Notes under the pieces: generated by a model
Told to the model about the DNA's origin: nothing
Databases searched by the model: none
The model's input: the letters and a program-made list of their open reading frames with translations, nothing else
Assembly: GCA_934281605.1 (NCBI GenBank)
Contig: CAKQXD010000014.1
Span: 1-53,375, forward strand
DNA: 53,375 bases
Source: an uncultured Clostridia bacterium
Lineage (GTDB): Bacteria > Bacillota > Clostridia > Peptostreptococcales > Anaerovoracaceae
Reading direction: 5' to 3'
Translations under genes and position numbers: made by a program
Shown: positions 33,182 through 41,313 of the stretch, one piece after another
Position numbering within the stretch: position 1 is the stretch's first letter
Layout of the letters: every line of letters starts with the position of its first letter

Positions 33182-34480
33182 ATGGAACATATGGAAAAGT
33201 ATTCAGAACCACAACAGCAGCCGTTTCCCTATACGGAGGAGGAAATTCGGACGTACATGACGGATGTTCGTCTGCAGATCACGGACAGTGAGGGTACGCT
33301 GGATGATCAGGAAGCACTGGAGAAAATCGAGAATTATGTATTTTCGCTTTCCAAGGCGGAAACCTGCAGTCATCATCACAACATTCGTCTGATCGAGCGC
33401 CTTTTTTACTCTCTGCGGAAGGAGATGGATATCCTGCAGCCATATATAGAAGACAAAAGTATTTCCGAGATCATGGTCAATGGGAAGGATCATGTCTTTG
33501 CGGAACGAAACGGCAGACTGGAACGGCTGCCGGTGGTGTTTGATTCGACGGAAGATCTGGAAGAACTGATCCGACGGATCGCAGCGCGCGTTCATCGTGA
33601 GATCAATGAACTGAATCCGATCGTAGATGCAAGGCTTTCCGATGGATCCAGAGTAAATGCTGTTTATAAAAATATTGCCTTGAATGGACCGATCCTGACC
33701 ATTCGAAAATTTCCGGAAAAGATCATGTCAATGGAGGATCTGGTGGAGAAGGAAACCATTACCGAAGAAGCAGCGGACTACCTGAAAATCCTGGTGAAGG
33801 CTGGCTATAACTGTTTTATCTGTGGAGGGACATCTTCCGGCAAGACGACAATGCTCAATGTACTGGCACAGTTTGTGCCGCCGGGGGAGCGTGTTGTTGT
33901 CATCGAGGATTCTGCAGAGCTGCAGATAAAGCAGATCGAAAATATTGTGCGGCTGGAATGTAGAAATGCCAACGTACAGGGAAAGGGGGAAGTAGATATG
34001 GCGCAGCTGGTCAAAGCGAGTCTTCGCATGCGGCCGGACAGGATCCTTATTGGCGAAGTCCGGGGAAAAGAGGTCATGGATATGATCCAGGCACTGAATA
34101 CCGGGCACAGTGGCAGTCTCAGCACGGGACATGCCAACAGCATCGAAGGCATGTTGAAACGACTGGAGGCGATGTTCCTGCAGGCGGTAGAGGTCCCGGT
34201 GGATGCGATCCGCAATCAGATCACAGAGGCAATCGACATCATGATCCATGTGAGCCGCATGCAGGACGGGAGCCGGAAGGTGATGGAGATTGCCGAGCTG
34301 GCAGGGATCGAAGATGGTGTGATCGCCACGAATCCGCTGTTTCGGTATGTGACGGAGGAGGATGGGGTGTCAGGACGACTGACAGCGACTGGGCGCTCTT
34401 TGCAGCATCAGGAGAAACTGATGATTTCCGGATATGGCCTGCCGCAGGGAGAAATTTGGGAAGAGGGGCAGTCATTATGA
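33182..34480 (+). CDS. CpaF/TadA-type pilus ATPase
   Basis: A 432-residue type II/IV secretion ATPase of the CpaF branch. Walker A is GGTSSGKTT (about 215-223); 'RILIGEVRGKEVMDMIQALNTGHSG' and 'STGHANS' are the Walker B, His-box and Asp-box region. An N-terminal helical part (1-85) precedes the ATPase. It powers assembly of a Flp-type pilus. The start is ATG 33182 after AAAGGA. It overlaps tadB by ATGA and begins an operon of Tad genes. Confidence 0.9.
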   Translation: MEHMEKYSEPQQQPFPYTEEEIRTYMTDVRLQITDSEGTLDDQEALEKIENYVFSLSKAETCSHHHNIRLIERLFYSLRKEMDILQPYIEDKSISEIMVNGKDHVFAERNGRLERLPVVFDSTEDLEELIRRIAARVHREINELNPIVDARLSDGSRVNAVYKNIALNGPILTIRKFPEKIMSMEDLVEKETITEEAADYLKILVKAGYNCFICGGTSSGKTTMLNVLAQFVPPGERVVVIEDSAELQIKQIENIVRLECRNANVQGKGEVDMAQLVKASLRMRPDRILIGEVRGKEVMDMIQALNTGHSGSLSTGHANSIEGMLKRLEAMFLQAVEVPVDAIRNQITEAIDIMIHVSRMQDGSRKVMEIAELAGIEDGVIATNPLFRYVTEEDGVSGRLTATGRSLQHQEKLMISGYGLPQGEIWEEGQSL

Positions 34481-35223
34481 TACGGGATTACAGAAAATAT
34501 GAGCTGGAAGGGAAAGAAAAAACGCTTTTTCTGGCTGGCGGGTATGGATGTATTTTTCTGGTCGTTTACCTGTTCTATCACAGCATCTGGTTGTCGGCTG
34601 CGGCGGGACTACTGGTGCATTTTTTGCAGCCCTATGTGGAACGGCATCTGGCGGAGAAGCGGATGAACCTGCTGACGATACAGTTTCGGGATCTGCTTTA
34701 TTCCCTTTCGGCGTCCGTTGCAGCTGGCAGACAAATGGCGGAAGCTCTGGTAGAAGCGGAACAGAATCTTGCTGTCATGTATGAGGAAAAAGAGCCGATC
34801 ATGAAGGAGCTGCGGTATATACGGATCAATCTGGTGGAGAACAAGGAAAGCGACAAGGTGCTACTAAAGGATCTGGCTGTGCGCAGCAGGAATGAGGATA
34901 TCAACAATTTCGTTCAGGTCTACGCCACCTGCAGGAGCATGGGCGGTGATTTGGAGAAGATCATCGGTCATACGTCGGAAATCCTGACGGACAAGATGAC
35001 CATCGAGCGGGAAATCAAAGTGATCACGGCACAGAAGAAGACTGAGGGAAGGATCATTTCTCTGATGCCGCTTGCTATGCTGCTGATGATGAACCTGTTT
35101 TCGTATTCCTATATTGAGCCGTTGTATCAGACGGCAGGAGGCAGGATCATTATGACGGGAGCACTGGCAGGTGTGGCATACGGGATGTATCTGATGGAAA
35201 AGCTTTCGGAAATCGAGGTGTGA
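34477..35223 (+). CDS. TadB-like pilus membrane platform protein
   Basis: A 248-residue inner-membrane protein with membrane segments near residues 18-50 and 195-240 and a soluble T2SSF-type helical domain between ('LLYSLSASVAAGRQMAEALVEAEQNL', 'FVQVYATCRSMGGDLEKIIGHT'). That is the TadB platform fold. The start is ATG 34477 with AGAGGGG, overlapping cpaF; a TTG further upstream lacks a ribosome site. It is slightly shorter than most TadB proteins. TadC follows with a 5-base gap. Confidence 0.85.
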   Translation: MIRDYRKYELEGKEKTLFLAGGYGCIFLVVYLFYHSIWLSAAAGLLVHFLQPYVERHLAEKRMNLLTIQFRDLLYSLSASVAAGRQMAEALVEAEQNLAVMYEEKEPIMKELRYIRINLVENKESDKVLLKDLAVRSRNEDINNFVQVYATCRSMGGDLEKIIGHTSEILTDKMTIEREIKVITAQKKTEGRIISLMPLAMLLMMNLFSYSYIEPLYQTAGGRIIMTGALAGVAYGMYLMEKLSEIEV

Positions 35224-35228
35224 GCAGG

Positions 35229-36221
35229 ATGGACAGAACAGGATTAGAGAAAAAAGCCCGGAAAAGGATATTGCTGACAGCTGTCATCAGTCTGATCCTC
35301 ATTTTGACGGATCTGGCGGTTTCTTCTGCAAAGAGCGGGATCGATCTGGTGCAGACGGATAAAGGTCTTTATATGGTTCGCCCGGACAGCGGCGGGGAGG
35401 AAGGTCGTGGATCATTTCTCGTCACCATTCGCGGGGACAAGGATGTATTTGAAAAGAAAGTATCCGTTGCGCTGGATCCTTACGGTACAAAGAAGAAAGA
35501 AGGATCAGATGCATCGAAAGCGGAGGAAGAACTGGCGGATGAGGAGCGGATCGGACAGGAACTTCGCAGTATGATCAGCGGTTTTAACGAGGACAGCAGT
35601 AAGAAACAGATCCTGCTTCCGGCGAAGCTGAAATCGGGAGAATCCCTTTCCTGGGAGCAGCAGTCCAGCCGTAACACGATCCCGATTCTGGCAGTTGGTA
35701 TGCTCGTGATGGCAGCGCTGTACAAAGGACGTTTTCGTGAGCTGGAGAAAAGAAAACAGCAGGAGAGGGAATCCGTGATCCGGCAGCTGCCGGAGTTTGT
35801 CAATCGTCTGGTTTTGCTCCTCAATGCCGGTTTGGTGCTGACCACTGCATTCGAGCGATCCGTAGAAGAAAGCATGGCTCTTTCCGATCCGAAAAAAGAT
35901 TATTTTTACGGCAGGATCCATGAAATTTATGTTCATGTGAAAACCGCCAACGGATCGATGCACCGGGAGCTGCGGGAATTTGCCAAGGCAAGCGGGATCA
36001 AGGAGCTGATTCGCGTGTCCAATATCATAAGCGATAATGTCAGCAAGGGCACGAGCCTGACGGAAAAGCTGCAGGCGGAAAGTGAGATCCTGTGGATGAA
36101 CCGCAAGAAAAACTGTGAAGAACGGGGACGCCTGGCGGAGACGAAGCTGACTTTACCGCTGGTGATTTTCCTGCTGGTACTGATCGTCATCACGATCGCA
36201 CCTGCGCTGCTGGAATTGTAG
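35229..36221 (+). CDS. TadC-like platform protein with an extra N-terminal domain
   Basis: A 330-residue protein. The C-terminal half (about 170-330) is a T2SSF domain ('LPEFVNRLVLLLNAGLVLTTAFERSV', 'VSNIISDNVSKGTSLTEKL') with a final membrane segment, as in TadC. The first 20 or so residues are followed by a membrane helix and then about 120 charged residues (about 30-150) that would lie outside the cytoplasm if the helix spans the membrane, an addition I do not know in ordinary TadC. A second helix (about 150-170) leads back inside. The start is ATG 35229 (GAGGTGA upstream); GTG 35220 is an alternative. Confidence 0.82.
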   Translation: MDRTGLEKKARKRILLTAVISLILILTDLAVSSAKSGIDLVQTDKGLYMVRPDSGGEEGRGSFLVTIRGDKDVFEKKVSVALDPYGTKKKEGSDASKAEEELADEERIGQELRSMISGFNEDSSKKQILLPAKLKSGESLSWEQQSSRNTIPILAVGMLVMAALYKGRFRELEKRKQQERESVIRQLPEFVNRLVLLLNAGLVLTTAFERSVEESMALSDPKKDYFYGRIHEIYVHVKTANGSMHRELREFAKASGIKELIRVSNIISDNVSKGTSLTEKLQAESEILWMNRKKNCEERGRLAETKLTLPLVIFLLVLIVITIAPALLEL

Positions 36222-36246
36222 AGATGAAAGAAAAGGAAAAGGGAAA

Positions 36247-36417
36247 ATGAATAACACAAATAAACGATGGAAAAAGAGGCTGAGAAGCAAGAAAGGGATG
36301 GAGTTGGTGCAAGTCGCCATTTTAGTAGCACTTGCCGTTGCGCTGGGGCTGATTTTCAAAACGGAGATCACCGATTTTGTCAATAAAACATTTGAGGGAT
36401 TAGATGGTTTTAATTAA
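36247..36417 (+). CDS. Flp-like type IVb pilin
   Basis: A 56-residue protein. A positively charged leader (about 1-16, rich in Lys and Arg) ends in KKG, followed by MELVQVAILVALAVALGLIF (17-36), a single hydrophobic helix, and a short amphipathic tail (to Asn56). This is the layout of clostridial Flp1-like pilins; cleavage would fall after Gly16. It lies exactly between tadC and the first TadE-like gene, where the pilin is expected, and its stop overlaps the next gene by 14 bases. Its size is near that of other Flp1-like pilins. Confidence 0.82.
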   Translation: MNNTNKRWKKRLRSKKGMELVQVAILVALAVALGLIFKTEITDFVNKTFEGLDGFN

Positions 36418-36808
36418 GAAAAGAAGCAAGAGGGGCAGCTATATCATGGAAGCGTCTCTGGTGCTGCCGATCCTGATTTTTGCAGTGATCACGGTGGTTT
36501 TGATCATCATGTTTTTTTACAGCCAGATGACAGAGAGGAGCCAGATGCACATTGCACTGCGGCAGGAAGCAGGACTGCAGACGGAGACCATGAAAAATGA
36601 GGTGAGCCTTGATTGGGATGGTGAGATTTACACGAAAAAAGGGGCTGCAGGAGTAGATGTGACCGGGAAAAAGTATCTTCTGATGGAACACAGGGGAATT
36701 CTGTCAAAGAAAGGGGCATTTGCGATCCAGGGGAGCTGCAGCGGTGTAGATGCGGCGCAGTATGTACGGTATTGCAGTTTAGTCAGGGGGATAAAACATG
36801 AACAGTAA
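36404..36808 (+). CDS. TadE-like pseudopilin
   Basis: A 134-residue protein. A short basic leader (KKRSKRGSYIMEASLVLPIL) carries the TadE-type signature: Gly followed by a hydrophobic run with Glu at about +5. One N-terminal membrane helix and a soluble domain of about 90 residues with two Cys near the end follow. GAGGGAT at 36394-36400 is the ribosome site. It overlaps both the pilin gene and the next gene, so translation is coupled. It probably forms a minor pilin; partners are the adjacent TadG-like and second TadE-like proteins. Confidence 0.8.
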   Translation: MVLIKKRSKRGSYIMEASLVLPILIFAVITVVLIIMFFYSQMTERSQMHIALRQEAGLQTETMKNEVSLDWDGEIYTKKGAAGVDVTGKKYLLMEHRGILSKKGAFAIQGSCSGVDAAQYVRYCSLVRGIKHEQ

Positions 36809-38006
36809 ACGCGGAAGCAGTGCCGTATTTCTTTCGGTGATTCTGGCCGGTCTGGTGGCCATTACGCTGGCGCTGATCTACGGGGTACGGGAAGAAACCA
36901 TTCGGAGCAGATCAGACAGCATCCTTGATCTGGCGGGAGACTCGATCCTGTCGGAGTTTGACTCTTATGTGCAGGAAGAGTACGGCCTGTTTCTCCTGAG
37001 AGGCAATGATCGGGAGCTGTCTGCCAAACTCCGGAACTATGTATCGTATACAACCGATGGAATGGAGGATATGGAAGTGGAGCAGCTTTCTGTCTCTGCC
37101 GGGAGATTCCTTCTGGCGGACACGGACCTGGTCAGGGATCAGATCCTGGAGCATGCCCGTTTTGCGCAGGCGCAGAAGCTTTTGGGAAAGGCGTCCGCAA
37201 AGCAACCATCCGGCAGGGGAAATTCTGAAGGAGGACAGGTGTTGCGGGATGGGGCGACTATTGTTTCCCTGCCCTCTGCCGATGTCCCGAAGAAGAACCT
37301 GCGAGAGCTTGCGGAGGCCATTGTCGATAAGAAGGATGAAATCGACGGTGTGTTTCGGGAAGGCGGTGAGACATGGCTGATGAACCAATATATTCTGCAT
37401 TATTTCAATAATCGTCACGCGGAGGCAGATGAGGACCATTTTTTTCAGAATGAAGTGGAATATATCCTGGGAGGCGAGGTGTCGGATCGTAAGAATGAAA
37501 AGCGGGTGGAACTGGCATTGAAAGCCATGCGGTTTCCGCTGAATCTGGCGCATATTTATGCGGATCCGGAAAAGAGAAATGCGGTGATGCTCATGGCGGA
37601 AGCTCTTACACCGGGAGCTGCGGCTGCGGCGACACAGCTGGCGCTGGCAGCGACTTGGGCGTATGCGGAATCGGACAACGATGTGGAACTTCTCTGGGAT
37701 GGTTATCTGGTCCCGTTTGCCAAGGACAGCTCTTCCTGGGCCATCGATCTGGAAGGGGCGGTAGAAGGTTTGAGTGGGAAGACCGTAGTCCCGGATGTCC
37801 AGAAAGGCTATGATTACGAGCAGTATTTGCAGATACTTTTGTTCTTTCAGGACAAAGGGATACAGACGGCAAGAATCCTGGATCTGATCCAGATCAATGC
37901 AAGGTACTGCTATGATGAAACCTTTCTTATTTCCGAATGCAGCACAGGAATCGAAATTGATGCCAGGATCAATAACAGGAAATATGGATATGAGAAGAAA
38001 TACTAA
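36798..38006 (+). CDS. TadG-like pilus-associated protein (DUF5702-like)
   Basis: A 402-residue protein. The N-terminus (NSKRGSSAVFLSVILAGLVAITLALIYGV) is a single membrane anchor of the TadG type, followed by a long extracytoplasmic domain of about 360 residues, helical and charged. There is no VWA-type motif that I can recognise. It overlaps the upstream TadE-like gene by 11 bases and the downstream gene by 17. Large TadG-like proteins at this place form or stabilise the pilus assembly complex. The exact family (DUF5702) is a guess from the layout. Confidence 0.72.
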   Translation: MNSKRGSSAVFLSVILAGLVAITLALIYGVREETIRSRSDSILDLAGDSILSEFDSYVQEEYGLFLLRGNDRELSAKLRNYVSYTTDGMEDMEVEQLSVSAGRFLLADTDLVRDQILEHARFAQAQKLLGKASAKQPSGRGNSEGGQVLRDGATIVSLPSADVPKKNLRELAEAIVDKKDEIDGVFREGGETWLMNQYILHYFNNRHAEADEDHFFQNEVEYILGGEVSDRKNEKRVELALKAMRFPLNLAHIYADPEKRNAVMLMAEALTPGAAAAATQLALAATWAYAESDNDVELLWDGYLVPFAKDSSSWAIDLEGAVEGLSGKTVVPDVQKGYDYEQYLQILLFFQDKGIQTARILDLIQINARYCYDETFLISECSTGIEIDARINNRKYGYEKKY

Positions 38007-38742
38007 AGGGTTTTATACGCTGGAAGCGGTCATCTTTCTGCCGCTGGTGATTCTGGCTATTTTATCGCTGGGATATTTTATGAAGGTGGAAGGAGCCTGG
38101 GAAAATGTTTTTTATGGAGCGGTAGATGAGAGTACAGAGGCTTCTCGCAAAGCATATGACGGGGTTTCCGGATTGACGGTGAAACAGAAGATCCAGGAGC
38201 GTATAGAAGAGGAAAATCCGCAGATGTCTCAGCGGAAAGTATCGAAAGTACGCTGTTTGTACAGCGACGGGTTTAACGATAAGCTGACATCTTATCGTCT
38301 GGAGGCAGGGATGGAACTGAAGCTTCCCATGGGGTTTTCTCGTGACTTTTCGTGGAAAGCAAGGGTGAAATATCGAAACTTCGTGGGAAAGAAACGTAAA
38401 GCAACAGCGGCAGGGGAAAAGCTTTCTCAGGAGCAGAAAGAAGATCCTGTCTGGATCTTTCCTCATGCGGGAGAGCGATATCACGGAGAAAACTGCACTT
38501 ACGTCAAAGCCAGGGCGGAAAAAATGATTCTGGACAGCGGTGTGAAGAAAAAAAGAAGTCCCTGCGGGCTATGCAATTCGGAGAGCTTGAAAGCGGGGAG
38601 CATCGTCTACTGTTTTCGAGATCAGGATACTTGTTATCATAAAGGAACATGCCGGGCGGTCAGCCGGCATAGTATAGTAGTAGATCGGACGGAGGCGAAG
38701 AAAAAGGGGTACACGCCGTGCAGCAAGTGCGGCGGTGGATAA
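37990..38742 (+). CDS. Second TadE-like protein with two C-terminal Cys modules
   Basis: A 250-residue protein. The pilin-like start (MRRNTKGFYTLEAVIFLPLV) has Gly followed by F-Y-T-L-Glu, i.e. Glu at +5. After the membrane helix and a soluble domain, the C-terminus has two similar modules: 'YHGENCTYVKARAEKMI' ... 'SPCGLCNS' (about 157-195) and 'DTCYHKGTCRAVSRHS' ... 'YTPCSKCGGG' (about 205-250). Each has a YHxxxC segment and a CxxC pair, a metal-ribbon-like layout. The start is ATG 37990 (AGGA at 37977-37980); earlier in-frame ATGs lie in the upstream gene. Confidence 0.72.
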   Translation: MRRNTKGFYTLEAVIFLPLVILAILSLGYFMKVEGAWENVFYGAVDESTEASRKAYDGVSGLTVKQKIQERIEEENPQMSQRKVSKVRCLYSDGFNDKLTSYRLEAGMELKLPMGFSRDFSWKARVKYRNFVGKKRKATAAGEKLSQEQKEDPVWIFPHAGERYHGENCTYVKARAEKMILDSGVKKKRSPCGLCNSESLKAGSIVYCFRDQDTCYHKGTCRAVSRHSIVVDRTEAKKKGYTPCSKCGGG

Positions 38743-38777
38743 AAAAGAACGTATAAAAGATGGGAAAGGAGAACGTT

Positions 38778-39338
38778 ATGTGGAAAAACAGCGAGTTCAA
38801 GGTGGAGTTCAGCAAGTGCGATATGCAGGAGTTTGAGCGGATCATGCTGTCATCCGGACAGTGTAGCTTTTTTATGCCTATGGGATTCATGGGAAGTGAA
38901 AATGGGGAGACGATCTGCTATGACTGCAGCGGATTTTCGCCGCTGAGTATGTATCGGATCGAGCGGACGGAAGATGCGCTGTACCTGCTGGAACAGGTAC
39001 TTTTGATCCTGGGACAGGCAGTGGAATATCTCATTGCACCGGCTCATATCACCTTAACTACCGATACGGTTTTTTACAGCAAAGAGAGCGGGGAGGTAAA
39101 GATCGCATATGTTCCGGTAGAGGGGGAAGCTGATCTCAGAAAAAACATTATCCGGTTTCTGCTGCAGCTGAAGACGGAGCTTTGCGACGGCAAGGAGGAA
39201 TATCTGCGGCAGACCGCTCAGTACATCTATTATCACAATTATTATATTCGTGATATGGTCAATAAGATCGGTCGATTCCGCAGGCAGCTGTACAGCGAGG
39301 AACACGTGCGGCAGCAGGCTTTGCAGGGAGCAGTTTAA
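38778..39338 (+). CDS. DUF6382-type protein
   Basis: A 186-residue soluble protein. The segments 'YDCSGFSPLSMY' (about 50-61) and the later 'KIAYVPVEGEADLRKNIIRFLLQL' fit the DUF6382 domain that often precedes an FHA domain in Firmicutes Tad and secretion loci. No FHA domain follows here. The start is ATG 38778 with AAAGGAG; an earlier ATG at 38760 lacks one. It is the last gene of the Tad operon, 35 bases after the second TadE-like gene. The function is unknown. Confidence 0.7.
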   Translation: MWKNSEFKVEFSKCDMQEFERIMLSSGQCSFFMPMGFMGSENGETICYDCSGFSPLSMYRIERTEDALYLLEQVLLILGQAVEYLIAPAHITLTTDTVFYSKESGEVKIAYVPVEGEADLRKNIIRFLLQLKTELCDGKEEYLRQTAQYIYYHNYYIRDMVNKIGRFRRQLYSEEHVRQQALQGAV

Positions 39339-39382
39339 GCGGAGCGTGGCGTAAAGTGAAAGCGTGAAACCGGAATACAACG

Positions 39383-39411
39383 TTGAAAAAAATTGTGCTT
39401 TGATGTAGGAT
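39383..39411 (+). promoter_or_regulatory. Probable promoter of the SPOR-rarA-ispH/rpsA group
   Basis: TTGAAA at 39383-39388 and TAGGAT at 39406-39411, spacer 17, about 70 bases before the SPOR gene. It is the only promoter-like sequence in the gap after the Tad operon. Confidence 0.55.
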
Positions 39412-39480
39412 AGAAGCAGACATAATACGCAGCTATCTCTAATATTATGTACTAGATACATCGCGAAGGAGAGAGTGCGT

Positions 39481-39981
39481 ATGAGAAACAGAAGATATGG
39501 AAGAGGCTTTGCAGGAAACAGTAGAAGACGCCCGAAACCGTCTTATTTACCGGTGATCCTGATCCTTTGTCTTTCGGTGGGATGCGGATATGCTACGGCA
39601 AAGTATGTGGTGGATCCGGTGGTCAACTACGTGCCGCAGATCGGCGAGAAAGTGGCTGAAAAACAGGCGGACAAGGATAGTAAAAAGGAGTCGAAGGAAT
39701 CTTCTGCTGCAAAGGAAACGACCAGGGTGGTAGAGGATAACGTCAAGGTGAAAAACGCCGGAAAGCTCAAGGGATATGCAGTGCAGCTGGGCTGTTATTC
39801 GGATCAGGCAGCTGCGGAAAAAGCGCGAAAGGCGGCAAAGCAGGATGGTCTGCAGGTCGTGGAGCAGAGCGGCATGTATAAAGTCGTTGGAACGATCTGC
39901 AAAACCCAGGAAGAAGCACGTAGTGAGATGGCGGGTCTTCCGGAGGGCACCAAAGGATTTGTCACAGAGGTGTACGAATGA
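39481..39981 (+). CDS. SPOR-domain membrane protein
   Basis: A 166-residue protein. It has a basic N-terminus, one membrane segment (about 22-42), a charged linker rich in Lys, Glu and Ser (about 57-92) and a SPOR domain at about 96-166 ('YAVQLGCYSDQAAAEKARKAAKQ', 'YKVVGTICKTQEEARSEM'). SPOR domains bind denuded glycan strands of the peptidoglycan, often at division or spore septa. The start is ATG 39481 after AAGGAGAG. It is 39 bases before rarA. Confidence 0.85.
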   Translation: MRNRRYGRGFAGNSRRRPKPSYLPVILILCLSVGCGYATAKYVVDPVVNYVPQIGEKVAEKQADKDSKKESKESSAAKETTRVVEDNVKVKNAGKLKGYAVQLGCYSDQAAAEKARKAAKQDGLQVVEQSGMYKVVGTICKTQEEARSEMAGLPEGTKGFVTEVYE

Positions 39982-40020
39982 GCCTGTTTCATATCAGATA
40001 GAAACCGAGGATGGAACAGC

Positions 40021-41313
40021 ATGATACCTTTATCGACGAAAATGAGACCGTCTTCTCTGGATGGGTTTGTGGGACAAACTCACTTCCTGTTCGAAGGGTC
40101 CCTTTTTTACAATTCAATTAAAAACAAGACCTTTGATTCGGCGATTTTTTTCGGACCGTCGGGCACGGGAAAGACCACGCTGGCGCGGATCATCGCCAGG
40201 GAGCTGGACAGCAATTTTGTGGAGATAAACGCATCGGTCACGGGAATTAAAGAACTGAAAACGATCCTGCAGAATGCGTCCGATCGGTTTTACGGACTCA
40301 TCAGGGAGACGACGTGCCTGTATGTGGATGAGGTACATCGCTGGAACAAGCTGCAGCAGGATTCCCTGCTGAAAGCCATCGAAGAGGGCATCATCAAGTT
40401 CATTGGAAGCACGACGGAAAATCCGTATTTTTCGGTGAACAATGCGATCCTCAGCCGGGTGCGGAACATCTATGAGTTTCGACGGCTGACGGCAGATGAG
40501 ATCATGGTGCTTTTGAAGCGGACGCTGGCTGATACGGAAAAAGGCTTTGGCGCTTTGCAGATCTCATATGAGGAAAAGGCTTTGCGGACGCTGGCGGCAA
40601 TGAGCGGGGGCGATTGCCGGGTGGCGCTGGATACGCTGGGGTTCATCGTGGATAACCTGTCAGAAGGAAACACGCTGGATTCACAGATTGTATCAGAAGC
40701 TATGCAGAGACAGACGACTTTTTATGATAAAGAAGAGGATAAGTATAATCTGCTGTCGGCTTTGCAGAAATCCGTGCGGGGCAGCGACCCGGATGCGGCG
40801 GTGCATTATCTGGCACGGCTGCTGCACGGCGGCGCAGATATCATGATGATCGGCAGGCGGCTTCTGGTGATGGCCAGTGAAGATGTGGGAATGGCGTATC
40901 CCAGCGCGATTTCCGTGGTGACAGCGTGCGTACAGGCAGCACAGATGGTAGGACTTCCGGAAGCACGGATTAATCTGGCGCAGGCGGTGGTGCTGCTGGC
41001 GTCCTGTCCGAAATCAAATGCGTCATGCATGGCGCTGGAGCAGGCGGCTGCCGACCTGAAAGGACGCAAGATCGAGGACGTTCCGGCCCATCTGAAGGAC
41101 TCTCATTACAGCGGTGCTGCAAAGCTGGGGCGGGGGCTGGACTACAAATATCCGCATGCATACGGAGGTTATGTGACGCAGCAGTATCTGCCTGACGATT
41201 TATATGCGGAGGGCGTCAAGTATTACCATCCGACGGAAAACGGCAGCGAGGCATCGTTTAAAAAATATTTAGAAGAACTGGAGCGAATCGATGAAAGAAA
41301 TAAGAAGGGCTGA
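40021..41313 (+). CDS. rarA: Replication-associated recombination protein RarA/MgsA
   Basis: A 430-residue AAA+ ATPase. 'PLSTKMRPSSLDGFVGQTHF' is the N-terminal signature, Walker A is GPSGTGKTT (about 46-54), and 'YVDEVHRWNKLQQDSLL' (about 100-116) the Walker B and sensor region. A C-terminal helical domain follows. RarA acts at stalled replication forks with SSB and RecA. It overlaps the next gene by 23 bases, which is close coupling of DNA repair with an isoprenoid/ribosome gene. Confidence 0.93.
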   Translation: MIPLSTKMRPSSLDGFVGQTHFLFEGSLFYNSIKNKTFDSAIFFGPSGTGKTTLARIIARELDSNFVEINASVTGIKELKTILQNASDRFYGLIRETTCLYVDEVHRWNKLQQDSLLKAIEEGIIKFIGSTTENPYFSVNNAILSRVRNIYEFRRLTADEIMVLLKRTLADTEKGFGALQISYEEKALRTLAAMSGGDCRVALDTLGFIVDNLSEGNTLDSQIVSEAMQRQTTFYDKEEDKYNLLSALQKSVRGSDPDAAVHYLARLLHGGADIMMIGRRLLVMASEDVGMAYPSAISVVTACVQAAQMVGLPEARINLAQAVVLLASCPKSNASCMALEQAAADLKGRKIEDVPAHLKDSHYSGAAKLGRGLDYKYPHAYGGYVTQQYLPDDLYAEGVKYYHPTENGSEASFKKYLEELERIDERNKKG

